Shown here piece by piece: positions 14,951-23,990 of a DNA stretch of 64,000 nt. The stretch comes from Hyphomonadaceae bacterium UBA7672 (lineage in GTDB: Bacteria > Pseudomonadota > Alphaproteobacteria > Caulobacterales > Hyphomonadaceae), in assembly GCA_002483135.1 (NCBI GenBank), contig DLHI01000007.1:372001-436000 (forward strand), written 5' to 3'. The position numbers and the translations under genes were made by a program. A model generated the notes under the pieces. The model worked only from the letters and a program-made list of their open reading frames with translations. It did not search any database and had not been told where the DNA came from. Numbering within the stretch: position 1 is the first letter of the stretch; every line of letters begins with the position of its first letter.

Positions 14951-17743
14951 CTACTCCAGACGACGCTCGATAAGCTCGACCTGGAAGCATTCGATCTGGT
15001 CGCCTTCGCGGATGTCCTGGTAGTTGGCGAAGGCCATGCCGCATTCCATACCTTGCTTCACTTCCGGGACTTCGTCCTTGAAGCGCTTCAGCACGGACAG
15101 CGTGCCCTCGTGGATGACCACGTTGTCGCGCAGCAGGCGGACGCCCGAACCGCGACGCACAATGCCTTCCGTAACCCGGCAGCCGGCAACCTTGCCCGCC
15201 TTCGAGATGTTGAAGACCTGCAGGATTTCCGCATAGCCCAGGAACGTCTCGCGACGTTCCGGCGCCAGCATGCCCGACAGCGTGTTCTTCACATCATCGA
15301 TCAGGTTGTAGATGATCGAATAATAGCGGATCTCGACGCCCTCGCGTTCGGCAAGATCGCGCGCCTGCTTGTTGGCGCGGACGTTGAACGCGATGATCGG
15401 CGTACCGGCCGAGATGGCCAGCTGCACGTCGCTCTCCGAGATACCACCAACAGCGCCGAGAACCACACGTGCGCGGACCTCATCGGTAGACAGCTTCTCG
15501 AGCGATTGCGTGATCGCTTCCACCGAACCCTGCACGTCGCCCTTGACGAGGAAGGCTGCTTCCTTGAGGCCGCCGCCCGCCGCCGTGCCGCCTTCCTTGA
15601 GGCGCGCCAGCATCTGGTCGAGCGAGGTGCCCGGCCGCGCAGCGGGGCCGGCCTTGTTGCGCTTGGTGCGCACACGGTAGTCCGTGATCTCGCGGGCGCG
15701 CGCTTCGCTTTCCACGACCACGAACTGGTCGCCCGGGTCGGGCGCGCCATCAAGGCCGAGGACCTCGACCGGTGTTGCGGGCACGGCCGAGTCGACCAAC
15801 TGACCGCGCTCGTTGTTGAGCGCCTTGACCCTGCCCCACTGGGCGCCGGCGACAACGATGTCGCCGCGCTTCAGCGTGCCGCGCCGGACGAGAACCGTCG
15901 CCACGGGGCCACGGCCCTTGTCGAGCTTGGATTCGATCACCACGCCGTCGGCGTCGCGATCCGGGTTGGCTTTGAGCTCGAGGATTTCGGCGAGCGCGGT
16001 GATCGTGTCGGTCAGCTCATCGAGACCGGTCTTCTTCAGCGCCGAAACGAACACGGCCGGCGTCTGGCCGCCCATGGCTTCCACCTGCACATCGTACTGC
16101 AGCAACTGCGTCAGCACGTTTTCCGGCTTGGCGTCGTGCTTGTCGACCTTGTTGACCGCCACGATGATCGGCGCGCCGGCCGATTTCGCGTGCTGGATCG
16201 CCTCGATCGTCTGCGGCATCACGCCGTCGTCCGCCGCCACCACGAGGATGACGATGTCGGTGGCGTTGGCGCCCCGCGCGCGCATCGACGAGAAAGCTGC
16301 GTGGCCAGGCGTGTCGAGGAAGGTGATCTTCTCGCCGGACTTCAGCTGCACCTGATAGGCGCCGATATGCTGGGTGATCCCGCCCGCCTCGCCCGACACG
16401 ACGTCGGTCTGGCGGAGCGCATCGAGCAGCGAGGTCTTGCCGTGGTCGACGTGACCCATAACGGTCACAACCGGCGGACGCGGCTCGAGGTGATCATCGA
16501 CATCGTCATGGCCTTCAAGGCCGATCTCGACGTCGGATTCCGCCACGCGTTTCACGGTGTGGCCAAACTCCTCGACGATCAGTTGGGCCGTGTCGGCATC
16601 CAGCACGTCGGTGGAGCGCACGAGTTCGCCCTGCTGCATCATGAACTTTACGACGTCAGCCTGACGCTCGCTCATGCGGTTGGCGAGATCGGCAACCGTG
16701 ATCGATTCCGGCAGCACCACTTCGCGCGAGACTTTCTCGCCCGCGCCGCCCGCCATCTTGAGGCGGCGGTCACGCTCGCGTTCCCGCGCGCGTTTCACCG
16801 CGGCGTAGGAACGCTGTTTTTCCTCGTCATCGCCAAGGGCTGCCGAGATGGTCAGCCTGCCTTGACGGCGTTTCGGCTCGTCCTTGCGTGCGGGGCGGAC
16901 ATCGCTGCCGCCGGGGGCGTCGTCGCCGCTGGTCTTCACGCGTTTGACGCGGCCGCCAAGTTCGCTCAGCGGCGTCAGATCATCCGTATCGAGCGGGGCA
17001 AGCGGACGCGGTCCGCCGCCAGGTCCGCGACCGGCGCCGGGGCCAGCGCCGGGACCACGCGGGCGATCACCGCTGAAACCACCCGGACGGGCAGCGCCGG
17101 GTCCACCCGGAGGACGCGGGCCACCCGGGCCACGCGGGCCAGCATCGGGACGCACGCGAACCGCACCACCCGGACCACGCGGAGGCGCAGTGCGGTCGCC
17201 GCTGAAGCCGCCACCCGGACGCGGTGGAGCGCCGCGCGCGTCGCGCGGTGCGCCGCGTTCGGGTCGCGCTCCACGATCAAAGCGGCCGCCGTCGCCAGCG
17301 TCTTCTTCAGGCTCGGCCACGCGGGCAGCGCCCGCTTCGAGGCGGCGCTTTTCTTCCTCGGCAAGGCGCTTGGCTTCCTCGGCCCGGCGCCTGTTGGCTT
17401 CCTCGATTGCTTCCTGCTCGGCCTTACGGCGTTCTTCGTCGGCGCGGCGCAGGGCGATGGCGGCCTGGCGCGCCTTGAGTTCAGCTTCCGAGAGGCCGGA
17501 CTTCTGAATTGCTTCCTGAGCGGGCGTCAGTTGCTGCGAAGGTCTTTCGATGACCTTCTCGGGCTCGGGACGGACAACCTTGGGGTTTGCGCCCGGCGTC
17601 ACCACCACGCGCTTCTTCTTCGTCTCCACAACGACGTTCTTCGAACGTCCGTGGGAGAAGCTTTGCTTCACAGTGCCAGCGGCCGCGGGCTTGAGGGTAA
17701 GCGGGCGGCGGCCTGTGTTGTCCGAGTCCTTCGTATCCGTCAT
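14951..17743 (-). CDS. infB: translation initiation factor IF-2
   Basis: This 930-residue GTPase delivers formyl-Met-tRNA to the 30S ribosomal subunit. The N-terminal third is a charged and then Gly/Pro/Arg-rich low-complexity region, with GGFSGDR occurring twice. The G domain starts near residue 430: VMGHVDHGKTSLLDAL (G1), DTPGHAAF (G3), NKVDK (G4). Domains II-IV follow, with GDVQGSVEAI and VFNISKAGKVAGCRV typical of the C-terminal tRNA-binding part. It is the last gene of rimP-nusA-ylxR-infB and is followed by a strong terminator, so rbfA is not in the operon here. Confidence 0.97.
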   Translation of the reverse strand: MTDTKDSDNTGRRPLTLKPAAAGTVKQSFSHGRSKNVVVETKKKRVVVTPGANPKVVRPEPEKVIERPSQQLTPAQEAIQKSGLSEAELKARQAAIALRRADEERRKAEQEAIEEANRRRAEEAKRLAEEEKRRLEAGAARVAEPEEDAGDGGRFDRGARPERGAPRDARGAPPRPGGGFSGDRTAPPRGPGGAVRVRPDAGPRGPGGPRPPGGPGAARPGGFSGDRPRGPGAGPGAGRGPGGGPRPLAPLDTDDLTPLSELGGRVKRVKTSGDDAPGGSDVRPARKDEPKRRQGRLTISAALGDDEEKQRSYAAVKRARERERDRRLKMAGGAGEKVSREVVLPESITVADLANRMSERQADVVKFMMQQGELVRSTDVLDADTAQLIVEEFGHTVKRVAESDVEIGLEGHDDVDDHLEPRPPVVTVMGHVDHGKTSLLDALRQTDVVSGEAGGITQHIGAYQVQLKSGEKITFLDTPGHAAFSSMRARGANATDIVILVVAADDGVMPQTIEAIQHAKSAGAPIIVAVNKVDKHDAKPENVLTQLLQYDVQVEAMGGQTPAVFVSALKKTGLDELTDTITALAEILELKANPDRDADGVVIESKLDKGRGPVATVLVRRGTLKRGDIVVAGAQWGRVKALNNERGQLVDSAVPATPVEVLGLDGAPDPGDQFVVVESEARAREITDYRVRTKRNKAGPAARPGTSLDQMLARLKEGGTAAGGGLKEAAFLVKGDVQGSVEAITQSLEKLSTDEVRARVVLGAVGGISESDVQLAISAGTPIIAFNVRANKQARDLAEREGVEIRYYSIIYNLIDDVKNTLSGMLAPERRETFLGYAEILQVFNISKAGKVAGCRVTEGIVRRGSGVRLLRDNVVIHEGTLSVLKRFKDEVPEVKQGMECGMAFANYQDIREGDQIECFQVELIERRLE

Positions 17744-17834
17744 TCACTCACTTCGGTTGCAGTCGTTCGGCATGTGCCGTTCGGTTTAAGCCCGTAGGGC
17801 CGGAGGGTTTCCCTCCCGGGGTCCATGGACCAGA

Positions 17835-18662
17835 TCAGATCGTATTCTCGTCCCGAGAGCCCGTCTTGGAACCGGAAGCAGGCTCCCAGCCCGGCAGCCA
17901 GACACGCCGGAACCCGGAAAGCCTTCCCAGCTCCCCCATCCAGGCGTGCGCTATTGGGCCAAGTTTGAGGCAAGCGTGTATCACACGCTCGCGCCCCAAG
18001 GCCATGCCCAATTCGACACCCGAAAAACAGCCGGCCACCGGGGGAAGCTGGCCATTTTCCTCGGATTCTACGGGTTCCCAGGCCTCGTCGTCGTGGTCAT
18101 CGTCAAGATCGGGACCGTAGATCGCTTTCGCAAGGCCAAGCACCTTGCTGCGCTGGTCTTCGGACGCGTCCGTCGCAGCAATGAGACAGCCGGGCCGGAC
18201 CTCGCGGATCGCCTCACGCACCTGTTCAAACCCGAGCACCAGGTCCCCCGCCCGCTTCGCCATGCCCAGCATGTCGATGCAGCGTCGCGCCAGCAGCGCC
18301 TCGACCTGATCCGCCAGTCCCGTCGGAACCGTGACCTGGCGCTTGAACGCGCGCGGAAACGCCCCCCGCGTTGCTGCCAGCTCGATCACCTCGCGGGTCG
18401 CTGTCACCCAGCCCCCCCGGCCAGGCAGCCGCGCTGCAATATCGGGCGTCACCACGCCGTCGGGCGAGATCACAAAGCGGATCATCTCCGCTGGCGAACG
18501 CCGCTGCATTGTGGCGATGCACCGCCGCTCTGGCCCGCCTTCAGGCGAATCTGCCTTGCTCGATGCGAACACGCCTCCCTTGCCGGCGCGGGGCGGACCC
18601 GCGTCGGTTTCGGGGGCGTCGATGCCGCCTACCGCGTCATCACTGTCCGGTTGAGCCGGCAT
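17835..18662 (-). CDS. ylxR: YlxR/RnpM-type RNA-binding protein fused to L7Ae-like domain
   Basis: This 275-residue protein has an N-terminal disordered segment, then a YlxR (DUF448) domain (ERRCIATMQRRSPAEMIRFV, RLPGRGGWV), then a segment with the L7Ae-like pattern (RRCIDMLGMAKRAGDLVLGFEQVREAIRE, CLIAATDASEDQRSK). The fusion is common in alphaproteobacteria; single-domain YlxR has been described as an RNase P modulator (RnpM) in Firmicutes. The start overlaps the nusA stop by 23 bp, so it is coupled to nusA. The C-terminal extension of about 80 residues (DDDHDDEAWEP on) is less typical. Confidence 0.85.
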   Translation of the reverse strand: MPAQPDSDDAVGGIDAPETDAGPPRAGKGGVFASSKADSPEGGPERRCIATMQRRSPAEMIRFVISPDGVVTPDIAARLPGRGGWVTATREVIELAATRGAFPRAFKRQVTVPTGLADQVEALLARRCIDMLGMAKRAGDLVLGFEQVREAIREVRPGCLIAATDASEDQRSKVLGLAKAIYGPDLDDDHDDEAWEPVESEENGQLPPVAGCFSGVELGMALGRERVIHACLKLGPIAHAWMGELGRLSGFRRVWLPGWEPASGSKTGSRDENTI

Positions 18663-20355
18663 TGGGCCCCTTCAGGTTGAAGAGTTCATCGCCACGGCTG
18701 CGGGCAGTTTCGGCCGGCGATTCCGTGGCCGCATCCAGCTCGGCTTCTTCGGCGTCGAGAGCCGCCGCACGGGCCGCCAGCGCATCCTCAAGCGCCTGCG
18801 GTTCGACCCAGCCGGCCGCAACACGCGCCTTCAGGATGAACAACTCGGCGTCGTCACGCGACATCTCGGCCTTGTCGAGCAGGCCCGGCACGAATTTCGG
18901 CTTGCCGTCAGGGCCCGGCTCTTTCCAGCCGACGAGATCGTCAGGCACCAGGCCGGCGAGGTCTTCGAGAGTCTTGACGCCGTTCTCGCCGAACTTCACC
19001 GCCATGGCCGGCGTAACGCCTTCCATCCCGGCAACTTCGTCGGTGACGCCCAGCTCCTTGCGCTTGGCGATCAGCTCGGCCGTCAGCTTCTCGAGGTATT
19101 CACGCGCGCGCTCCTGCAGCTCGCCCGCCACTTCCTCGTCGAAGCCCTCGATGGAGGCGAGCTGTTCGATCTCGACGAAAGCGATCTCTTCCACCGTCTC
19201 GAAGCCTTCCGAGGCCAGCAGCTGGGCCAGCGTTTCGTCGGCGTCCAGCGCTTTCTGGAACAGGTCGGTGCGCTCCTTGAATTCGCGCTGGCGACGCTCG
19301 GAGTCAGCCGACTCGGTCATCAGGTCGATCTGCCAGCCGGTGAGCTGCGAGGCGAGGCGCACGTTCTGACCGCGGCGGCCGATGGCGAGCGGGAACTGGC
19401 TCTCCTCGACCACAACTTCCACGCGGCCTTCTTCCTCGTCGATCACGACCTTCGAGACTTCGGCCGGTTGCAGCGCGTTGACGATGAAGGTCGCATCGTC
19501 CGGCGACCACGGGATGATGTCGATCTTCTCGCCACCGAGTTCGGACACGACCGCCTGCACGCGCGCGCCGCGCATACCGACGCAAGCGCCGACCGGATCA
19601 ATCGAGTTGTCATGGCTGAACACGCCGATCTTGGCGCGCGAACCCGGATCGCGGGCGCAAGCCTTGATCTCGATGACGCCCTCATAGACCTCAGGCACTT
19701 CCTGTGCGAACAGCGCGATCATGAACGAGGGGTGCGAGCGTGAGAGGAATATCTGCGGACCCTTCGCCTCGGCCGAGACCTTGTAGAGATAGCAGCGCAC
19801 GCGGTCGCCGGTGTTGAAGTTCTCGCGCGGAATGCCGTCATTGCGGCGGATCACGCCCTCGGCCTTGCCAAGGTCGACGATCACATGGCCGTACTCGACG
19901 CGCTTCACCGTGCCGTTGATAATCTCGCCGACGCGGTCCTTGAAGTCGTTGTACTGGCGGGCCCGCTCGGCCTCGCGCACCTTGCCCGTAATGACCTGTT
20001 TGGCAGTCTGCGCGGCGACGCGGCCGAATTCGAACGGCGGCAGCTCCTCGCGGAATTCGTTGCCGATCTCGGCGTCCGAATCCATCTTCTTGGCGTCAGC
20101 CAGCGTCAGCTGCGTGACCGGGTTCTCGACGGTTTCGACGACCGTCTGCACGCGCCACAGGCGGGTCTCGCCCGAGTCCGGATTGATCTCGGCGCGGATG
20201 TCATGCTCCAGGCCATAGCGCGAGCGCGCCGCCTTCTGGATCGCCTCCTCCATCGCCTCGAGCACGATGCGCTTGTCGATGTTCTTCTCAGCCGCGACCG
20301 CGTTGGCGATCTGCAGGATTTCGAGCCTGTTTGCTGAAACTGCGCCGGTTGCCAT
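18640..20355 (-). CDS. nusA: transcription termination/antitermination factor NusA
   Basis: This 571-residue protein binds RNA polymerase and RNA and modulates pausing, termination and antitermination. The N-terminal domain (NRLEILQIANAVAAEKNIDK) binds polymerase. The S1 domain contains GTVKRVEYGHVIVDLGKAEG, and KH1 and KH2 contain DPVGACVGMRGARVQAV and PLAIGRRGQNVRLASQL. The C-terminal acidic repeats include helix-hairpin-helix-like segments. It follows rimP by 5 bp and overlaps ylxR, the standard order. Confidence 0.97.
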   Translation of the reverse strand: MATGAVSANRLEILQIANAVAAEKNIDKRIVLEAMEEAIQKAARSRYGLEHDIRAEINPDSGETRLWRVQTVVETVENPVTQLTLADAKKMDSDAEIGNEFREELPPFEFGRVAAQTAKQVITGKVREAERARQYNDFKDRVGEIINGTVKRVEYGHVIVDLGKAEGVIRRNDGIPRENFNTGDRVRCYLYKVSAEAKGPQIFLSRSHPSFMIALFAQEVPEVYEGVIEIKACARDPGSRAKIGVFSHDNSIDPVGACVGMRGARVQAVVSELGGEKIDIIPWSPDDATFIVNALQPAEVSKVVIDEEEGRVEVVVEESQFPLAIGRRGQNVRLASQLTGWQIDLMTESADSERRQREFKERTDLFQKALDADETLAQLLASEGFETVEEIAFVEIEQLASIEGFDEEVAGELQERAREYLEKLTAELIAKRKELGVTDEVAGMEGVTPAMAVKFGENGVKTLEDLAGLVPDDLVGWKEPGPDGKPKFVPGLLDKAEMSRDDAELFILKARVAAGWVEPQALEDALAARAAALDAEEAELDAATESPAETARSRGDELFNLKGPNAGSTGQ

Positions 20356-20360
20356 GTTTC

Positions 20361-21032
20361 CTAGTTCCTCTCGTCTTCGTCTTCTTCGTCGCCGTCGTCG
20401 AACCCTTCGCCGTCAGCGTCATCCTCGAATTCATCTTCGTCTTCATCGACTTCGACATCGTCGAAATCATCGCCCAGCTCTTCGCCGAGCGCGGCAAACT
20501 CGTCCTCGTCCTCATCGCCTTCGCCGGGCGGCGGCGCCTTGGCGCGCGCTGCCTGGATCAGCTTCTCGGTCAGCACCATGGTCGCCTTGTTCATGTCGGC
20601 CACCGCCAGGCTGGCGCTGCCGCCATCCTTCAGCGCCAGCTCGACGACGCCATTGGCTTCGCTGACAATCGTCCCGTGAAACCTCTTGCGGCCATCGGCT
20701 CCCGGCGTTCCCAGCTCGACCTTGATTTCGTGGCCGACCCAGTTGGAAAAATCGCCCGCGCGCGTCAGCGGTCGATCGATGCCGGGGCTGGAAACCTCGA
20801 GATGATATTCGGTCGGGATCGGATCTTCCGCTTCCAGCACAGGCGAAATCGCCCGCGAGAACCTGGCGCACGCCGCAACCGACATGGTGCCGTCAGGACG
20901 CTCCGCCATGATCTGCAGCGTCGGCGTCTGGCCGCCCATCACGCGCACACGCACGACATCGAGACCGTGCTCGGCGGCAACGGGCTCGATCATGTCGAGG
21001 ATACGGATTTCAAGCTCGCTCTGTGCCCGCAT
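20361..21032 (-). CDS. rimP: ribosome maturation factor RimP with long acidic tail
   Basis: RimP assists 30S assembly. The first 150 or so residues are canonical: ELEIRILDMIEPVAAEHGL, CARFSRAISPVLEAEDPIP, YHLEVSSPGIDRPLTRAGDF. The last 50 or more residues are almost entirely Asp, Glu and Gly with a few Phe and Val, a much longer acidic tail than in E. coli. Total length is 223 residues. It heads the rimP-nusA-ylxR-infB operon; a GC hairpin lies 39 bp upstream. Confidence 0.94.
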   Translation of the reverse strand: MRAQSELEIRILDMIEPVAAEHGLDVVRVRVMGGQTPTLQIMAERPDGTMSVAACARFSRAISPVLEAEDPIPTEYHLEVSSPGIDRPLTRAGDFSNWVGHEIKVELGTPGADGRKRFHGTIVSEANGVVELALKDGGSASLAVADMNKATMVLTEKLIQAARAKAPPPGEGDEDEDEFAALGEELGDDFDDVEVDEDEDEFEDDADGEGFDDGDEEDEDERN

Positions 21033-21071
21033 GAACGGGTTGTTTCCTTTGTTTTCCAGCCCCGAAAGCGA

Positions 21072-21101
21072 AGCGGCCGCCCAGTTCCCCGGGCGGCCGC
21101 T
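21072..21101 (-). promoter_or_regulatory. leader hairpin upstream of rimP-nusA operon
   Basis: A perfect 11-bp inverted repeat, AGCGGCCGCCC (21072-21082) with 21091-21101, encloses an eight-base loop. On the minus strand it is followed by TTCGCTTTCGG, which is too weak a T-tract for a standard terminator. It could end the TonB-receptor transcript or act as an attenuator for the nusA operon. Both roles are inference. Confidence 0.45.
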
Positions 21102-21224
21102 GCGATGTGAGGACTAGTTCGGGGGTGCATATAGGGGCTTTGGCGCGGGAAGTCGAGCCCCCCGGTTGGGGAGGAAGATGGGGAGGTTGGAAGGCCTCTC
21201 CCCGCGCCAGCCTGAACCTTCGCC

Positions 21225-23654
21225 CTAGAAGGTCTTCGACACCTCGAAGGCCACTGTGCGCGGCGGCGTCACCACGCAGCGCAGCACAGTGCCGCCCGCC
21301 GTCGTGTTGACGAGGCCAAGGCCCGCATTGTTCGGCTGCGCGTAACGCGACGTGCAGGCGATGTCTTCGGTCAGGTTCTGGCCAAGGAGGGCGAACTGCA
21401 AACCGTCGTCGTTGCGAAGCGCAAGACGCGCATCATATGTCATGAACGAGGACTCCATGTTCAGCGGATAGTTGTCGCCCGCCGCCGACAGCATGCGCTC
21501 GTCGACATACTGGAAGCTGCCGCGCGCAGACCACGTCCATTCCGGGAACCAGGGGAGCTGGTCCTCCCAGCGCACATAGCCGGTAAGCTGCCATTCGGGA
21601 GAATACGGCACGCGCTCGCCCGTCAGATCGACCGCCGCCGGAACCGTCAGGCCGGGCCAGTTCGGAGCACCCGTGAACTCGGTGTATTTCGAATCCAGCC
21701 AGGTGCCGGCGAGGTTCACGGTCAGCTGGTCCATCGGATACAGCGTTGCGTCGAACTCGACGCCCTGCTGCCGGATCGAGCCATTGTTCCTCACCGCAAA
21801 CGAGATGCCGTCATAGGTGCGGAACTGGTATTCCTCGACATCCGTGCGGAAGGCCGTGGCGTTGGCCTGCAACAGCCCGTCGAACCAGTCCGACTTTACG
21901 CCAAGCTCGAGGTTCTCGGTCGTCTCCGGCGCGAAGATGCGCGCCTGCCCTACCACGGTCGCGTTGCGACCGCTATCGAAGCCGCCGGACTTGTAGCCCG
22001 TCGACCATGTCGCAAACAGCATGATGTCGTCGCTGGCCTGCCAGGTCGTGCCAAGGCGATAGGTCATCTTGGTGCCGTCGGTCGCCAGCACCGTGTTCTC
22101 GGTCGCCGCAGCGTCCACCGACGCAATCGTGCCCGAGATAATGCCCGGGATCGGCGTCGTCAGCGAGCGCTGGTCGAACAGGCCGGTCTTCTCGTCCGAC
22201 GAATAGCGCACGCCGACCGTGACATCCCACACCGGCAGAATGTCGTACGTGCCCTGCCAGAACGCGGCCCAGCTCTGCGTGTTTTGCCAGAAGTCCGTGT
22301 AGGATGAATAAGGCAGCGCCACATCGGCGTTGCAGTAGTCGACGCGGCGTTGGCGTGTGCCGGCCGGGTTGTCGGCCGTCGTGTTGCGGATGAAGATGTT
22401 GCAGAAATCGTTGTTCAGGAAGCGATAGTCGCCGATGTAGAAGTCTTCCTCGTAGGCATAGAGACCCGCGACGAAGTTGGCCTTGCCGTCGAGCAGGTCG
22501 TCCGGCGAGATCAGCTGCAGTTCGTGCGACAGGCTTTCCGAGGCGAAGAAGCCCTGGCGGCCCGGCATCTTGATCGGCAGCGCGCCCGAGGAGACCTGGA
22601 ACTGATCGTCGTTCCAGTCCCGCCAGGCGTTGATCAGCTTGACTTGCCAGCCGCCTTCGAAATCCCAGGTCAGGTTGCTGGTGAAGCCCACCGTGTGGTC
22701 GTCGAGATTGCCCTCGCTCTCCTGATAGATGTCGTGCGTATAGGTCTGGTCGAGGATCGGGGTCTGGCCGACCAGCGGGCCTGCGCCATCGGGATCAAGA
22801 CGCGCGCGCCAGTTGGCGGCGAAGGTCGGCGTCACGCTTTCGGCGACGACGGTGGAAATCGGAATGCCATCGCCCGTGGTGTGCTGGTAGTCGCCGCGCA
22901 CGACCCAGCGGATATCATCCGTGATGTCCCAAGCCGCAGACAGACGGCCCGAGAAGGTGTCGGCGTAGCTGACATCCTTGCCCGTGAGAAGGTTGTTGGC
23001 ATAGCCCTCGCGGCCATCGCCAAGAACCGCCGCGCGCACCGCGAAATTGTCGGTGACAGGCATGTTGATCATCGCCTCGCCCTTGAGGCGGTCATAGCTG
23101 CCCGCGAGCAGGCTGACCTTGCCTTCGAACCGGCTCGACGGCTCGTTGGTGTTGACCAGCATCGCGCCCATCGAAGCGTTGCGGCCGAACAGCGTGCCTT
23201 GCGGTCCGCGCAGGACTTCCACCGAGCGGATATCGTTGAGGCCCGAGACCAGCGCTGCCGTCCGCGGCACGTATGCGCCATCGAGAAAGAGCGCGACCGA
23301 AGGTTCGATCGCCGTGTTGCCTGACGTGCCGATGCCGCGGATCTCGATGCGCGTGTTGGCCAGCTGCGGCGCGGTTGCGAGGTTGAGGCTGGGCGCGATG
23401 TTGCGCAGGTCGCGGATGTCGGTGATCCCCGCCTCGTCCAGCGTCTCTTCGCTAAAGGCGCTGATCGAGATCGGCACGTCCTGGATGTCCTCGTCGCGCT
23501 TCTGGGCGCTGACGACGACGACGTCGCGGCCAGGTTGCTGATCTTCGGCGGCCGGCGGCTGGCTTGTCGGCTGGGTTGTTTCCTGCGCGAACACGGGCGC
23601 GGCCAGGCCGAGCGTAAGCGCGATCGATGCTGACGTTATGAGAAGGTGTTTCAC
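21225..23654 (-). CDS. TonB-dependent outer membrane receptor
   Basis: This 809-residue protein has a signal peptide ending at VFAQ, a short Pro/Gln-rich linker, a plug domain (VVVSAQKRDEDIQDVPISIS, then LRNIAPSLN, IEIRGIG, VEVLRGPQGTLFGRNA) and a beta-barrel that ends in the aromatic C terminus VSKTF. Such receptors import siderophores, vitamins, sugars or breakdown products using TonB energy. The VVV-SAQKR-E plug start is typical of the Caulobacter/Sphingomonas group. The substrate is unknown. It is divergent from a lipoprotein serine hydrolase, with a good promoter and repeated GATACCG motifs upstream. Confidence 0.92.
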   Translation of the reverse strand: MKHLLITSASIALTLGLAAPVFAQETTQPTSQPPAAEDQQPGRDVVVVSAQKRDEDIQDVPISISAFSEETLDEAGITDIRDLRNIAPSLNLATAPQLANTRIEIRGIGTSGNTAIEPSVALFLDGAYVPRTAALVSGLNDIRSVEVLRGPQGTLFGRNASMGAMLVNTNEPSSRFEGKVSLLAGSYDRLKGEAMINMPVTDNFAVRAAVLGDGREGYANNLLTGKDVSYADTFSGRLSAAWDITDDIRWVVRGDYQHTTGDGIPISTVVAESVTPTFAANWRARLDPDGAGPLVGQTPILDQTYTHDIYQESEGNLDDHTVGFTSNLTWDFEGGWQVKLINAWRDWNDDQFQVSSGALPIKMPGRQGFFASESLSHELQLISPDDLLDGKANFVAGLYAYEEDFYIGDYRFLNNDFCNIFIRNTTADNPAGTRQRRVDYCNADVALPYSSYTDFWQNTQSWAAFWQGTYDILPVWDVTVGVRYSSDEKTGLFDQRSLTTPIPGIISGTIASVDAAATENTVLATDGTKMTYRLGTTWQASDDIMLFATWSTGYKSGGFDSGRNATVVGQARIFAPETTENLELGVKSDWFDGLLQANATAFRTDVEEYQFRTYDGISFAVRNNGSIRQQGVEFDATLYPMDQLTVNLAGTWLDSKYTEFTGAPNWPGLTVPAAVDLTGERVPYSPEWQLTGYVRWEDQLPWFPEWTWSARGSFQYVDERMLSAAGDNYPLNMESSFMTYDARLALRNDDGLQFALLGQNLTEDIACTSRYAQPNNAGLGLVNTTAGGTVLRCVVTPPRTVAFEVSKTF

Positions 23655-23703
23655 GTTGTTTCCCCGCTGTGCCCTGCGTCATGCCGCTGGGCTTCTTCCG
23701 GTT

Positions 23704-23754
23704 GATACTCACCGGTATCCTGTACTTATCGGTATCTATTGGGCGCATAGTCAA
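23704..23754 (-). promoter_or_regulatory. predicted promoter of the TonB receptor with GATACCG repeats
   Basis: On the minus strand TTGACT (23749-23754) is followed after 18 bases by GATAAG (23725-23730), a plausible sigma-70-type pair. Two copies of GATACCG (complements of 23713-23719 and 23730-23736) are 17 bp apart and flank the -10 element, and GATAC at 23704 makes an inverted pair with GTATC. Such placement fits a repressor site; the regulator is not identified. The rest of the 336-bp gap to the serine hydrolase gene shows nothing else that could be supported. Confidence 0.45.
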
Positions 23755-23990
23755 GATTGCGACCCGGTTTGCGGTTAAAGATTGCGCCTGTGGCGGCCAG
23801 TCCTCACGGCCTGCGGCAGACGGGTCTTTCCCTGCGCGTCATGCATACGCTGCGAGGCCTTCCCGGCTCAACTGAACCCACAGCTCAGAGTTACTGAAGG
23901 CGAGCTGACGCCGGGAAGCGCCTTGCCGACACTCTCGACAAATGTCGGTCGCCCAGCCCATCAATGCGCACCCACTTGAGAGGAAACGCC

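Noticed and set aside
15053..17797. A very long plus-strand open frame opposite infB
   Set aside because: High GC gives long antisense frames; composition is Arg/His-rich and the minus strand encodes complete IF-2.
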